The notes under the pieces are model-generated. The model saw only the letters and a program-made list of their open reading frames with translations, was not told where the DNA came from and made no database searches. From assembly GCF_000383615.1 (NCBI RefSeq), contig NZ_KB911584.1:346976-410975 (forward strand): a stretch of 64,000 bases of DNA. Reading direction: 5' to 3'. Shown here in pieces: positions 1 through 8,517 of the stretch; positions within the stretch are counted from its first letter, which is position 1; each line of letters opens with the position of its first letter. The position numbers were made by a program, and so were the translations under genes. Source of the stretch: Streptomyces canus 299MFChir4.1. GTDB lineage: Bacteria > Actinomycetota > Actinomycetes > Streptomycetales > Streptomycetaceae.

Positions 1-310
1 CCTTCTTGGTGTCATAGTCGTGCGGGTCGATCTTCGGCCGGAGCTTCATCTCCTTGATGACCGTGTGCGCCTGGTTCTTGCGCGCCTCACGGGCCTTCAT
101 GGCCGACTCGTACTTGAACTTCCCGTAGTCCATGAGCTTGCACACAGGCGGACGGGCGGTCGCCGCCACCTCGACCAGGTCCAGGTCGTACTCCTGCGCA
201 AGCTCCAGTGCCTTGGCCAGGGGGACGATGCCCACCTGCTCGCCACTGGGACCGACAAGTCGCACCTCTGGAACGCGAATCCGGTCGTTGATGCGGGGCT
301 CGGCGCTGAT
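1..310 (-). CDS. infC: Translation initiation factor IF-3, N-terminal part (runs off the left edge)
   Basis: The reverse strand encodes the IF-3 N-terminal domain: [18 protein letters not shown], then a central Lys/Arg-rich stretch with [11 protein letters not shown] and the linker into the C-terminal domain. IF-3 binds the 30S subunit, keeps 50S away and polices start-codon selection. About 103 codons are present. The reading frame opens at an ATC codon (310-308) placed four bases after a perfect AGGAGG (320-315); no ATG, GTG or TTG is suitably placed. Rare AUU/AUC starts are the known autoregulatory hallmark of infC, because IF-3 itself discriminates against them. In this family rpmI and rplT normally follow, outside the window. 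An attenuator-like hairpin lies about 85 bases upstream of the start. Confidence 0.95.
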   Translation of the reverse strand, partial: MSAEPRINDRIRVPEVRLVGPSGEQVGIVPLAKALELAQEYDLDLVEVAATARPPVCKLMDYGKFKYESAMKAREARKNQAHTVIKEMKLRPKIDPHDYDTKK

Positions 311-394
311 GGATCCTCCTCGGTTAGCACCACACGGCGGTCTGGCGGACCGCCGCGTATGTCATTTTCGTCAGACCTAACCGCGCCGAAGCAC

Positions 395-425
395 AAAAAA
401 TGCCCCGGACGATCACAGACGGGGC
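395..425 (-). terminator. Intrinsic terminator / attenuator in the infC leader
   Basis: On the reverse strand a GCCCCG/CGGGGC stem (425-420 and 407-402) with a 12-base loop is followed by A and six T residues (401-395). It lies upstream of infC in the same direction, with no other reverse-strand gene in front of it except a short leader ORF. That makes it a candidate premature terminator controlling the infC operon rather than the end of another gene. The stop codon of the leader ORF falls inside the loop. Confidence 0.7.
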
Positions 426-484
426 TCCAAACACTGCCGGAGCACCGCCGCGATGCCGCGGGGCGCGCTTTCGGGCGACTCCAT
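413..484 (-). CDS. Putative 23-residue leader peptide upstream of infC
   Basis: A short reverse-strand ORF begins at ATG 484 and stops with TGA at 415-413. It reads MESPESAPRGIAAVLRQCLE and then three more residues. Its last codons (CCC CGT CTG) lie on the ascending arm and loop of the intrinsic terminator at 395-425, so a ribosome ending there would block the hairpin. The start sits at the edge of an inverted repeat, CCATCGT...ACGATGG (481-504). There is no strong Shine-Dalgarno sequence. The geometry is that of a translation-coupled attenuator, but the ORF could be fortuitous in this GC-rich context. Confidence 0.35.
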   Translation of the reverse strand: MESPESAPRGIAAVLRQCLEPRL

Positions 485-680
485 CGTCCGTACGGAACGA
501 TGGTGGCCGCCTGACCGGGGTGACCCGCCGTCCCGGAGGGCGGTCGGGTGGGAGATCGGAGCCTCCACTTGTGGGCCGGTCACACTTACACACAGGTGTG
601 TCCGGCCGGTCGTCACACAAGGTTAGCAGCAACCCGGGGGTGGTGCGAACCGGCCGGTGCCGGGCCCTATCGTGTGGGGC
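426..680. promoter_or_regulatory. Divergent leader/promoter region between infC and the DUF1844 gene
   Basis: This gap must hold the promoters for the infC operon (leftward) and the DUF1844 gene (rightward). It contains the 481-504 inverted repeat and CACACAGGTGTG (590-601), a second near-palindrome. I could not assign convincing -35/-10 pairs by eye. Together with the terminator and leader ORF it forms a roughly 370-base non-coding region. Confidence 0.4.
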
Positions 681-1046
681 ATGAGTGACACCCCTCCCGC
701 GTCTCCTGACTCCCCCGGCTTCGACGAGATGACCCGCGACATCGCCGAGGTCCCCGCCGTCGAGGTGATCGTGACGGTCGCCGTCAACCTGATGAGCGCC
801 GCCGCCGTGAAGCTCGGTCTGACCGAGGAGGGCGACAAGTACAAGGACCTGGACGAGGCCCGCAAGCTGATCCACGCCCTCGCCGGCCTGCTGGACGGCA
901 GCGCGACGGAGATCAGCTCCTTCCACGCGGCCCCGCTGCGGGACGGGCTGAAGTCCCTCCAGCTGGCCTTCCGTGAGGCGTCCCTGGTCCCGGACGAGCC
1001 GGGCCACGGCCCCGGCGAGAAGTACACCGGGCCGATCTACGGCTAG
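681..1046 (+). CDS. DUF1844 domain protein
   Basis: This 121-residue acidic protein starts at ATG 681. An upstream in-frame start at 657 is possible but adds only eight non-conserved residues. The core motif IVTVAVNLMSAAAVKLGL followed by DLDEARKLIHALAGLLDG is the DUF1844 signature, a small soluble helical family of unknown function that sits beside infC in many actinobacteria. No signal peptide or membrane segment is visible. The divergent position next to infC is the only functional hint. Confidence 0.85.
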   Translation: MSDTPPASPDSPGFDEMTRDIAEVPAVEVIVTVAVNLMSAAAVKLGLTEEGDKYKDLDEARKLIHALAGLLDGSATEISSFHAAPLRDGLKSLQLAFREASLVPDEPGHGPGEKYTGPIYG

Positions 1047-1047
1047 C

Positions 1048-1779
1048 TCATCCCCGTACGTACAAGGGCTCGCCCGGCGGCGTGGCCCCGGCCGGCAGGA
1101 CTGCCAGGTCGAGGCCGCGCACCAGGCGGGCCCTCAGTGTCTCGTCGGCGGCGAGGCGCTCGGCCACGGCCCGTGCGGCGTCCGCGGGCGTCGCGGACGG
1201 CTCCAGCACGAGGGCCAGGGTGCCGTCGGCCTGCCCCGGCCCGAGGTGGGCGCGGAGCACGGCGGGCTCGGCGGCCACGGCGTCCCGTACGGCCCCGAGG
1301 ACGGCCGGGTCGGCCAGCGGGTCGGCGTTCACACGGCCCTCGGCGAGCGCGAGCAGCGCGGGACCGGTCAGCTCGAAGGGCACCGGGCCCGCCAGGTCCA
1401 GTACGACCGTGTCGGCCTTCTCGTGCGCGGCGGCCTGCAGCGCCTGGTGCAGGGGTACGGCGACGGGGCGGGCCTCGGGGTCCCAGCGGGCGAGGGACTC
1501 GGTGGAGGTGAAGGCGGGCAGGGCGGTCCGGGAGCCGGCCTTCAGCGTCGGGACGGCCATGTCGCTGGTCTTCTCGCGGCGCAGCCCGTTCTCGTCCTCC
1601 TCGACCTCGCCGAGCACGGCCACCACAGGGACGAGCAGCCGGGCGCCCTTGAGGGCCTCCAGGACGGGGCCCACGGCGGCGCGGTCCTCGGCCCACGCGC
1701 CGAGCGCCGCGCTCAGCCGGGGATCGGCGGAGCCGTCGTCGTCGGAGAAGCCGGAGTCGGGAATGTTCTTGTTCGCCAC
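1048..1779 (-). CDS. SseB-family protein
   Basis: The product is about 243 residues if started at GTG 1779 (VANKNIPDSGFSDD). The frame stays open to an ATG at 1875, but the extra 32 residues look non-conserved and the candidate -10 element TATAGG (about 1792) would lie inside them. The body, with ARLLVPVVA, the Asp/Glu-rich EVEEDENG segment and AFTSTESLARWDP, matches the SseB N-terminal domain family, named after an E. coli protein that enhances serine sensitivity; its biochemical role is unclear. It is soluble and converges on the DUF1844 gene with only a one-base gap. Confidence 0.8.
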   Translation of the reverse strand: MANKNIPDSGFSDDDGSADPRLSAALGAWAEDRAAVGPVLEALKGARLLVPVVAVLGEVEEDENGLRREKTSDMAVPTLKAGSRTALPAFTSTESLARWDPEARPVAVPLHQALQAAAHEKADTVVLDLAGPVPFELTGPALLALAEGRVNADPLADPAVLGAVRDAVAAEPAVLRAHLGPGQADGTLALVLEPSATPADAARAVAERLAADETLRARLVRGLDLAVLPAGATPPGEPLYVRG

Positions 1780-1929
1780 GGTCACCGACCCTATAGGGGG
1801 CTTGCTGTTGCGGTTGTGCGGGCCCGGAAACGTGCCCGTGACGGCTTTCACGGGTTTCTCAGAGTTCGCTGACACAGCTCTAACGTCCGTCTAACGGCCC
1901 GCACAGTCGGCGGCCCGACGATCGGCGCC

Positions 1930-2934
1930 ATGGAGTCCTCCAGAGCCGCCAGACGCCGCGCCCGCAGGTTCCCGCGACGGCCGTTGACGTACACCGCGCT
2001 CGCCTGCGTCGCCGTCGTCGGTGTCACGGCCGGCGGGACGGTGTACGTGAAGGCGCAGGCGCACTCCGGGAGCAGCGCCGTATCGTCGGCGGCGACGCCG
2101 GCGGTCTCGCCCTCGCCGGCGACCACGACTGAGGAGGCGGCCGTGGCGGAACCCGTGGTGGATCTCGACGAGCGGCTGGCCGACGCCATGACGTCGGTGG
2201 ACGTGACGGGCGAGCAGAAGGTCTCGGCGGCGGTGCTCGACCTGGAGTCGGGCGACAGCGCTGTCCACGGCGACGGCGCCTTCGACACGGCGAGCATCGT
2301 GAAGGTCGACATCCTGGCGGCGCTGCTGCTGCGGCACCAGGAGGCGGGCACGCGGTTGAGCGCGCGGGAGAAGGCGTACGCGACGACGATGATCGAGAAC
2401 AGCGACAACGCCTCGGCGTCCGCGCTGTGGGACGCCATCGGGAAGGCCTCGGGGCTCGACGCCGCCAACAAGACGTTCGGGCTGACCGGTACGCAGGGCG
2501 GTGACGGGGCGCTGTGGGGGCTGACCTCGACGACGGCCGCCGACCAACTCACCCTGCTCCAGCAGGTGTTCGGGGACGACTCGAAGCTGAGCGAGGCCTC
2601 GCGGTCGTACGTTCGGGGACTGATGGGGCGGATAGCGGCCGATCAGCGGTGGGGGGTGTCGGCGGCGGCCGACGGGTCCGGCTGGGCGTTGAAGAACGGG
2701 TGGCTGCCGCGCAGTACGACCGGGCTGTGGGACGTCAACAGCATCGGACGGGTGTCGGTGGACGGCCACGCGTATCTGGTGGCCGTGCTGTCGAACGGCA
2801 ACTCCACGCAGGCGAAGGGGATTTCGCTGGTGGAGGCGGCGGCGAAGGCGGCGGTGTCGGTGTTCACGGCCGAGGACGCGTCCGCGTCGGCGGCGGCGGC
2901 CTCGGCGAACGCCACGAGTGCGGCGGCTCGCTGA
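1930..2934 (+). CDS. Membrane-anchored class A beta-lactamase-fold serine hydrolase
   Basis: The 334-residue protein has an Arg-rich N-terminus, one transmembrane helix (about 21-40), a Ser/Thr/Pro-rich linker and an extracytoplasmic serine beta-lactamase-like domain. All three penicillin-recognising motifs are recognisable: SIVK at 122-125 (SxxK), SDN at 158-160 and KNG at 255-257 in place of KTG. The Glu-containing omega loop of true class A enzymes is not obvious. It is therefore more likely a cell-wall-acting or orphan serine hydrolase than a proven resistance enzyme. An Ala/Ser-rich tail follows residue 310. It is divergent from the SseB-like gene. Confidence 0.8.
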   Translation: MESSRAARRRARRFPRRPLTYTALACVAVVGVTAGGTVYVKAQAHSGSSAVSSAATPAVSPSPATTTEEAAVAEPVVDLDERLADAMTSVDVTGEQKVSAAVLDLESGDSAVHGDGAFDTASIVKVDILAALLLRHQEAGTRLSAREKAYATTMIENSDNASASALWDAIGKASGLDAANKTFGLTGTQGGDGALWGLTSTTAADQLTLLQQVFGDDSKLSEASRSYVRGLMGRIAADQRWGVSAAADGSGWALKNGWLPRSTTGLWDVNSIGRVSVDGHAYLVAVLSNGNSTQAKGISLVEAAAKAAVSVFTAEDASASAAAASANATSAAAR

Positions 2935-2949
2935 GGCTTCGGACCCGCC

Positions 2950-4134
2950 TCAGAAGCCCTCGTAGGACCGACGGGGGCCGCGGCGGCCGCGCCACAGGAA
3001 CACCGCGGCGATCAGCAGGGCCACCCCCAGGCCGCCCGCCAGCGGGGCCGCCCAACTGGCCATGTGCTCCTCCGACTTGGCGGTGTCCGGGCCCGGGCCG
3101 AAGTACTTCTCGCCGTAGGAGGCCGGCTGCAGGCCCTGCGGCTTCAGCCGGTCCGCCGCCTTGAGCGCCGCCGCGGGGTCGACGAAGCCGAAGCCCCGGG
3201 AGTCGTCGCGGCCGCCCGCGGGGGCGTTGCGGGCGGTGTCCTCCAGGAGGCGCTTGATCTGCGCGGGCGTCAGGTCGGGGTGGGCGGCCTTGACGAGGGC
3301 GGCCGCGCCCGAGACGAACGCGGAGGCGGCGCTGGTCCCCCACCCCTCGTAGTACTTGTGGTCGGGGTCGGCGATGACCACGTCGTCGCCGGGGGCCGCG
3401 ACCGTGGCGTACCAGCGGCGGGTGGAGAAGGAGGCGCGGGTGCCGAACTTGTCGACGGCGGTCGCGGCGATGACGCCCGGGTAGGCGGCCGGGTAGGAGA
3501 TGTGGTCGCCCTTCTCGCCGCCGTTGCCAGCCGAGGCGACGACGACGGAGCCCTTCCCGAGGGCGTACTGGACGGCGTCGTCCTCGCCGGCCTCGGGGTG
3601 CGCTGAGGCGGAGTCGTCGCCGAGGGAGAGGTTGATGACGTCGGCGCCGTGGTCGGCGGCCCAGCGGATGCCCTCGGCGAGGGCGTTGCCGCGGGTGTTG
3701 CGGGCCTTGGCGCGGGCCGCGTCGCCGTCCTCCAGGATCACGCGGACGGGGAGGATCCTGGCCTCGGGGGCGATGCCCATGACGCCGTCGCCGTTGCCCA
3801 CGCCGTGTCCGTGGCCGGCGATGATGCCGGCCATGGCGGTGCCGTGCCGGGCCCAGGAGCGGTCGCCCCGGGTGGCGCCGAAGCCGATCATGTCCTTGCC
3901 GGTGAGGACGTTGCCGACGAGGTCGGGGTGGTCGTTCTCGACGCCGGTGTCCAGGACGGCGACGGTGACGCCGGCGCCCTTGGTGGTCTGCCAGGCCTGC
4001 TGGGTGTGCATGGCGTCCAGGGCCCACTGCTTGGCGCGGATGCCGTCGGCGTGCGCGGCGGTGGGCGGGACGAGGGCGACGGAGGCGGCGAGGAGGACGC
4101 TCAGGAGACCTGCCCTGCGGGTGCTGACGCTCAT
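2950..4134 (-). CDS. Mycosin-type S8 serine protease with C-terminal membrane anchor
   Basis: This is a 394-residue subtilase. A Sec signal peptide (about 1-29, ending near AHAD) is followed by the catalytic Asp62 (LDTGVENDHPD), His97 (RHGTAMAG), oxyanion Asn204 (SAGNGG) and Ser268 (GTSAASAF). A C-terminal transmembrane helix (about 361-383) and the basic tail RGRRGPRRS complete the topology typical of MycP proteases of type VII secretion. Its ATG overlaps the stop of the upstream membrane protein (ATGA at 4134-4131), indicating translational coupling. No EccB/C/D/E or WXG100 gene is nearby, so its substrate cannot be read from context. Confidence 0.88.
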   Translation of the reverse strand: MSVSTRRAGLLSVLLAASVALVPPTAAHADGIRAKQWALDAMHTQQAWQTTKGAGVTVAVLDTGVENDHPDLVGNVLTGKDMIGFGATRGDRSWARHGTAMAGIIAGHGHGVGNGDGVMGIAPEARILPVRVILEDGDAARAKARNTRGNALAEGIRWAADHGADVINLSLGDDSASAHPEAGEDDAVQYALGKGSVVVASAGNGGEKGDHISYPAAYPGVIAATAVDKFGTRASFSTRRWYATVAAPGDDVVIADPDHKYYEGWGTSAASAFVSGAAALVKAAHPDLTPAQIKRLLEDTARNAPAGGRDDSRGFGFVDPAAALKAADRLKPQGLQPASYGEKYFGPGPDTAKSEEHMASWAAPLAGGLGVALLIAAVFLWRGRRGPRRSYEGF

Positions 4135-6257
4135 GAGGACTGCTCCGGGGGCGAGGTGACCGTCTTGCGCAGGGCACGTTCGACCCGGTCGGCCAGGCCC
4201 TGGGCCTCGTTGCCGAGCCCGGCCTGGGCGGCGGGGGTGGTGTCGCCGGACTCCATGGCCTTCTCGGCGGGCTCCGGGGTGTCGACCGTACGGCCGTCCG
4301 CCCAGCCGGAGACGGCGTAGGCGACGACGGGGGCGTCGGTGAGGACGGAGATCGTCCAGGAGGCCCGCTGCGCGGCGCCGAACCCTGCCGCGAGAGTGTT
4401 CTTCGCGGCGTACGGGAGGGGCATCAGGTCGGTGCGGGAGCCCAGGCCCTCCCGGGCGAAGCGGGTGTCGAGGTCGCGCATGGCGGTGGCGTCGGCGTCG
4501 GTGAAGAGGAGGCCGACGGTGGTGACGTAGCTCTGGGTGGCGTCCGTGTAGGTGGCGCGCAGCAGCCGTTCGCAGCCGACGGGGGCGAGTGCCTTGCGCA
4601 GCAGGGGGTCGAAGGCGTCCTTGCAGCCGCCGTCGGGGGCGACGGCGATCCGCGTCCAGGTGCGGTCGGCACCGCCGGGCCCGGCGCCCTGGCCGTCGAC
4701 GGTCGGCGGGAACAACTGGTCCACGGGCACGCTGTGCCACAGCTCGCCGGCCTGGGTGAAGGTGTCGCCGCGCCCTTCGTCCCCGGAGCCCCCGATCAGC
4801 CAACTCCCGGTCACGGCACCGCCGATGAGCCCGAGTCCGAGCACGACGCACGCGGCCACGGCGGCGATCCGCGGAGGGATCCGCACTCCCCACGACCGCT
4901 CCTTGTAACCGACCTCGGGCTCACCGAACGACACAACAGGCCGCCCGTTGCCGGGAGTTCCGTCATGCGGAGGCGGGGCGGCGCTCCAGGAGAGAGCGGG
5001 GTCGGGAGTGAAGGAGGCGGTCCGCGGCGGTGTCGTGGGCGCCGGAGGCGTAACCGGGTCACCGGAGACCGGCGCCTCACGCGGGGGGCGCGGCGGGAAT
5101 CCGGGGCGCGCGTCGGGCATGGGCGGTACGGCGGTGCCGCCGGACACCGGTCCCGTACGGCCGTCCCCGGCCGTCGGGACGGGCCGCATCCGGAAGGTCG
5201 TCTCCGAGGCGGTCTCGGCGGGGGCGCCGGTACGACGTGGGGGGACGGTGGGCCGAGTCCTCGGCCGGGGCGGCACGGACGCACTCCCGGTGTCCGTCCC
5301 GCGCGAGGGGACACCGGAGGCGGGCGGCATCGGGCCGGGGGCGGGCCTGCGCGAGTCCGTGGAAGGCGACTCGGCGGTACGAGCGGTGCTCGGCCCATAA
5401 GACTCCGGCATCTCGCTCGCCGGACGCGACCGGGCACCCGGAGCGCGGTTCCCGGCGCTCGCGGCGGGCGGCATCGGGCCGGGGGCGGGCCTGCGGGGGT
5501 GCGTGGAGGGCGAGTCGGAGGTACCGGCGGTGTCCGCGCCGCCGGAGGCCGGTGGGGTGTCGGGGAAGCGGGCCGAGGCCGGGGGTGGGGGCGGGATGCT
5601 GCCGGGGTACGGGCCTCCCGGGCGCTGCGCCGGTGCACCGTCGGCAGGCGTCGAGGGGGCCCGGTTGCCGGAACCGTCCCCGTCGGGCCTGCCGGAGTCG
5701 GACGTGCCGTGTGCCTCGTCGCGCGACGGCGTCGAAGCCGAGCCGGTGCCGTTCGTCGTGCGTATCGGCGGCCGTCCCGCGGCGGCCGATCCCCGGGACG
5801 GCTCTCCGCCCGGCGCGCCGGACTCCCGCCCCGCGCTCATGTCGCCGAACGCACGGGGTGCCGTACCGCCGAGGTCCTGTCGGTCCGCACCGGCACTCCC
5901 GAAGACCGGTCGGCCGGGATCGCCGGCCTCTCGCCGCGTCTCCCGACCGCCACCCGCGGGCTCATGGCCGTCCGTCTCCCGCGGGGCCTGCCAGTCGAAC
6001 CCGCCGAACGTCGGTCGCGTCGCCGCCCCTGAGCTGCGTCGGTTCCGCTCGCCGAACGCCTGCCAGTCGGAGTCGTCGTTCATCCGTCCGCCCGGTTCGA
6101 CCATCGCTCGCTCGACCGACTCGCCGGCCTCGCGTCGTCCCGGCTCCTCGGACGACTCGGAGCCGGGCCCGCCCTCGCCCGTCGCCGGCGGCTGGGCCGG
6201 CCGCGGTGGGGTCGCCGGGCGTGGAGGAATCGAGGCGCGGCGTGCCTCCGTGCTCAT
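4131..6257 (-). CDS. Pro-rich single-pass membrane protein coupled to the mycosin
   Basis: The 708-residue product starts at ATG 6257 after GGGGGGCGC. Residues 1 to about 445 are low-complexity Pro/Gly/Ser/Arg sequence, including two near-copies of a RRPAPGPMPPA segment. One transmembrane helix (about 465-489) is followed by an extracytoplasmic domain of about 220 residues. This outer domain has two cysteines (about 545 and 562) that could form a disulfide. I do not recognise the family. A cytoplasmic Pro-rich tail plus an outer globular domain, coupled by a 4-base overlap to an exported protease, suggests an envelope-associated substrate, scaffold or regulator. Confidence 0.75.
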   Translation of the reverse strand: MSTEARRASIPPRPATPPRPAQPPATGEGGPGSESSEEPGRREAGESVERAMVEPGGRMNDDSDWQAFGERNRRSSGAATRPTFGGFDWQAPRETDGHEPAGGGRETRREAGDPGRPVFGSAGADRQDLGGTAPRAFGDMSAGRESGAPGGEPSRGSAAAGRPPIRTTNGTGSASTPSRDEAHGTSDSGRPDGDGSGNRAPSTPADGAPAQRPGGPYPGSIPPPPPASARFPDTPPASGGADTAGTSDSPSTHPRRPAPGPMPPAASAGNRAPGARSRPASEMPESYGPSTARTAESPSTDSRRPAPGPMPPASGVPSRGTDTGSASVPPRPRTRPTVPPRRTGAPAETASETTFRMRPVPTAGDGRTGPVSGGTAVPPMPDARPGFPPRPPREAPVSGDPVTPPAPTTPPRTASFTPDPALSWSAAPPPHDGTPGNGRPVVSFGEPEVGYKERSWGVRIPPRIAAVAACVVLGLGLIGGAVTGSWLIGGSGDEGRGDTFTQAGELWHSVPVDQLFPPTVDGQGAGPGGADRTWTRIAVAPDGGCKDAFDPLLRKALAPVGCERLLRATYTDATQSYVTTVGLLFTDADATAMRDLDTRFAREGLGSRTDLMPLPYAAKNTLAAGFGAAQRASWTISVLTDAPVVAYAVSGWADGRTVDTPEPAEKAMESGDTTPAAQAGLGNEAQGLADRVERALRKTVTSPPEQSS

Positions 6258-6527
6258 GCGCCCCCCGTTTCCTCATGTCCGGGCCGTTCGGTCGTGCGCG
6301 GGCCCTCGCCGGAGTCGTCGGTGTGGAAGACCGCCGTCCGGGCACGCATACCCGCACGGAAGGGCCGGCATCCCGGCGCGGCGGCGACGGGGGGCGAACA
6401 GCCCTGCGTGCGTGCGCGTCACTCTACGGGTTGTTCCTGGGCGAACGGGAACCAGTCCGCCAGGCCGGGGGCATCTGCCCGGAACGTCCCCCTACCCTGC
6501 GGTAATCCTGTCTGGCAGGCTTCGTTC

Positions 6528-7730
6528 ATGACTGCACGCGCCGCCGACCGGGCCCGTTACGACCGGGCCACCGCCCATCTCGACGCCCCCGTCGCGATCG
6601 TGGACCTGGACGCCTTCGACACCAACGCGGACGATCTCGTCCGCCGGGCTGCGGGCAAGCCCGTCCGCGTCGCCAGCAAGTCCGTGCGGTGCCGGGCCCT
6701 GCTCGAACGTGTCCTGGCGAAGGACGGCTTCGCGGGCATCATGTCGTTCACCCTCGCCGAGTCCCTGTGGCTGGCCCGGAGCGGTTTCGACGACATCCTG
6801 CTCGCCTACCCCTCCGCCGACCGCGCCGGGTACGCCGAACTCGCCGCCGATCCCAAGCTCGCCGCCGCCGTGACGGTGATGGTCGACGATCCCGCGCAGC
6901 TCGCCTTCATCGACGGTGCCCGCGCGGGCGGCACCGAAGTGATCCGGGTCTGCCTGGAGTTGGACACCTCGCTGAAGCTGCTCGGCGGCCGGGTCCGGGT
7001 CGGCGCCCGCCGTTCGCCGCTGCACTCCCCCGCCCAGGTCGCCGACATGGCCCGCGCGGTGGCCCGGCGCCCCGGGTTCAAGGTCGTGGGGATCATGGCC
7101 TACGAGGGGCACATCGCCGGTGTCGGGGACTCCGTCGCCGGACGGCCGCTGCGTTCCCGGGCCGTCCGGCTGATGCAGGCCACCGCCCGCCGGGAGCTGG
7201 CCGAGCGCCGCGCCGCCGTCGTGAGCGCGGTGCGGGCCGTCGTACCGGACCTGGAGTTCGTCAACGGCGGTGGCACGGGCAGTGTGCAGCACACCGCCGC
7301 GGAGGACGCCGTCACGGAGATCGGCGCGGGGTCGGGGCTGTACGTGCCGAGGCTGTTCGACAACTACACGTCTTTCAGCGGGCGTCCGGCCGCCCTGTTC
7401 GCCATGCCTGTCGTGCGCAGGCCCGGCGTGGGTGTCGTGACCGTCCTCGGCGGCGGCTACCCCGCCTCCGGCGCGGCAGGGCCCGACCGGCTGCCGGTGC
7501 CGTATCTGCCGGAAGGGCTGAAGTACGATCCGCAGGAGGGGCCGGGCGAGGTGCAGACCCCGCTGCTCGGCGCCCCCGCCGACGACCTGCTGCTCGGCGA
7601 CAAGGTGTGGTTCCGGCACGCCAAGGCCGGTGAACTGTGCGAGCGGTTCGAGCGGCTGCACCTGATCGAGGGGGACGCGGTGACGGCGACCGTGCCGACG
7701 TACCGCGGGGAAGGCCACACGTTCCTCTAG
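6528..7730 (+). CDS. PLP-dependent amino acid deaminase/aldolase (fold type III)
   Basis: The 400-residue enzyme starts at ATG 6528; the frame runs back to 6294 but without coding character. The N-terminal alanine-racemase-like barrel begins VAIVDLDAFDTNADDLVRR, with the probable Schiff-base lysine K51 in RVASKSVR. GGGTGSVQ and the C-terminal WFRHAKAGELCERF segment fit the D-threonine aldolase / D-amino acid deaminase branch. The pocket near HAKAGE would be expected to hold the metal ligands of this branch. No neighbouring gene fixes the substrate. Confidence 0.8.
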   Translation: MTARAADRARYDRATAHLDAPVAIVDLDAFDTNADDLVRRAAGKPVRVASKSVRCRALLERVLAKDGFAGIMSFTLAESLWLARSGFDDILLAYPSADRAGYAELAADPKLAAAVTVMVDDPAQLAFIDGARAGGTEVIRVCLELDTSLKLLGGRVRVGARRSPLHSPAQVADMARAVARRPGFKVVGIMAYEGHIAGVGDSVAGRPLRSRAVRLMQATARRELAERRAAVVSAVRAVVPDLEFVNGGGTGSVQHTAAEDAVTEIGAGSGLYVPRLFDNYTSFSGRPAALFAMPVVRRPGVGVVTVLGGGYPASGAAGPDRLPVPYLPEGLKYDPQEGPGEVQTPLLGAPADDLLLGDKVWFRHAKAGELCERFERLHLIEGDAVTATVPTYRGEGHTFL

Positions 7731-7731
7731 G

Positions 7732-8496
7732 TCAACGGCCCACGGGCCGGATCCCCCCGGTGATCCGGTCCATGTCGGCGAGCGGCGGCCCGTCAGGCCC
7801 CGCGTCGAAGGCGAAGCGGACGACGACGGCGTCGGAAGGTCCGCCGCGGTCCGGGGCGAGGGCCAGCGACTGGACGTAGGCACCGGGCCCCCGGGCCGTG
7901 TTCACGCGCCAGCGCACCAGGTATCCGGTGCCTCCGGCGACGGCGACGCGCTCCGACCTGACGAGCCGGTGGCTGCGGATGTGGCCGTAGGACGCGTCGG
8001 CGGCCTGCGGTATGTCCTGCTGGGCGAGGGCCGCCGGGGCTCTCCCGGAGTCGGCGGGCAGTGCGCGGGTGAAGACCCTGCCGCCGTCGGTGGTCATCAC
8101 GACGTGGTCGCGGGTGACGTACTTCGAGGGGACCCAGCCGTCCGGCAACGGCAGGCTGATGCCGTCGAGTTCGTCGACCAGACGGGACGGGACCGGGGCC
8201 GGGGAGGCGGTGGTGGGCTTCGGGCTCGCGACCGTCGGTGCCGTGTCCGGCACCACGTCGTCCCCGTCGCCCCGGGCGAGGGCGAACGCCCCGCTGACGA
8301 GCGCGGCGACGAGGGCGGTCCCGCAGGCCGTGAGGGCGACGGCCCTGGCGCGCCCCGCGGCCCGGCCGGCCGCCCGTGGCGGGCCGGGGGCGTCGGGGGC
8401 GCGCCGGTGGTCCGTCCAGGCCGTCCCGTCCCATCGGCGCTCCAGCAGCGGAGCGTCGGGGTCCGGGTACCAGCCGGGCGGGAGCGTCCTGCTCAT
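7732..8496 (-). CDS. DUF2510 membrane protein
   Basis: The 254-residue protein opens with the short DUF2510 domain (LPPGWYPDPDAPLLERRWDG and WTDHRR), a cytoplasmic Trp-rich module common at actinobacterial N-termini. One transmembrane helix (about 52-74) leads to a Pro/Ser linker and an extracytoplasmic domain of about 160 residues with GISLPLPDGWVPSKY. The outer domain resembles lipoprotein-like lipid- or wall-contacting domains, but the ligand is unknown. It converges on the deaminase gene with one intervening base. Confidence 0.75.
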   Translation of the reverse strand: MSRTLPPGWYPDPDAPLLERRWDGTAWTDHRRAPDAPGPPRAAGRAAGRARAVALTACGTALVAALVSGAFALARGDGDDVVPDTAPTVASPKPTTASPAPVPSRLVDELDGISLPLPDGWVPSKYVTRDHVVMTTDGGRVFTRALPADSGRAPAALAQQDIPQAADASYGHIRSHRLVRSERVAVAGGTGYLVRWRVNTARGPGAYVQSLALAPDRGGPSDAVVVRFAFDAGPDGPPLADMDRITGGIRPVGR

Positions 8497-8517
8497 CGAT
8501 GCACTGTAGGACGGCCC

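Noticed and set aside
2950..6257. Type VII secretion locus
   Set aside because: Only a mycosin-like protease is present; no EccC ATPase, EccB/D/E or WXG100 gene is in the window.
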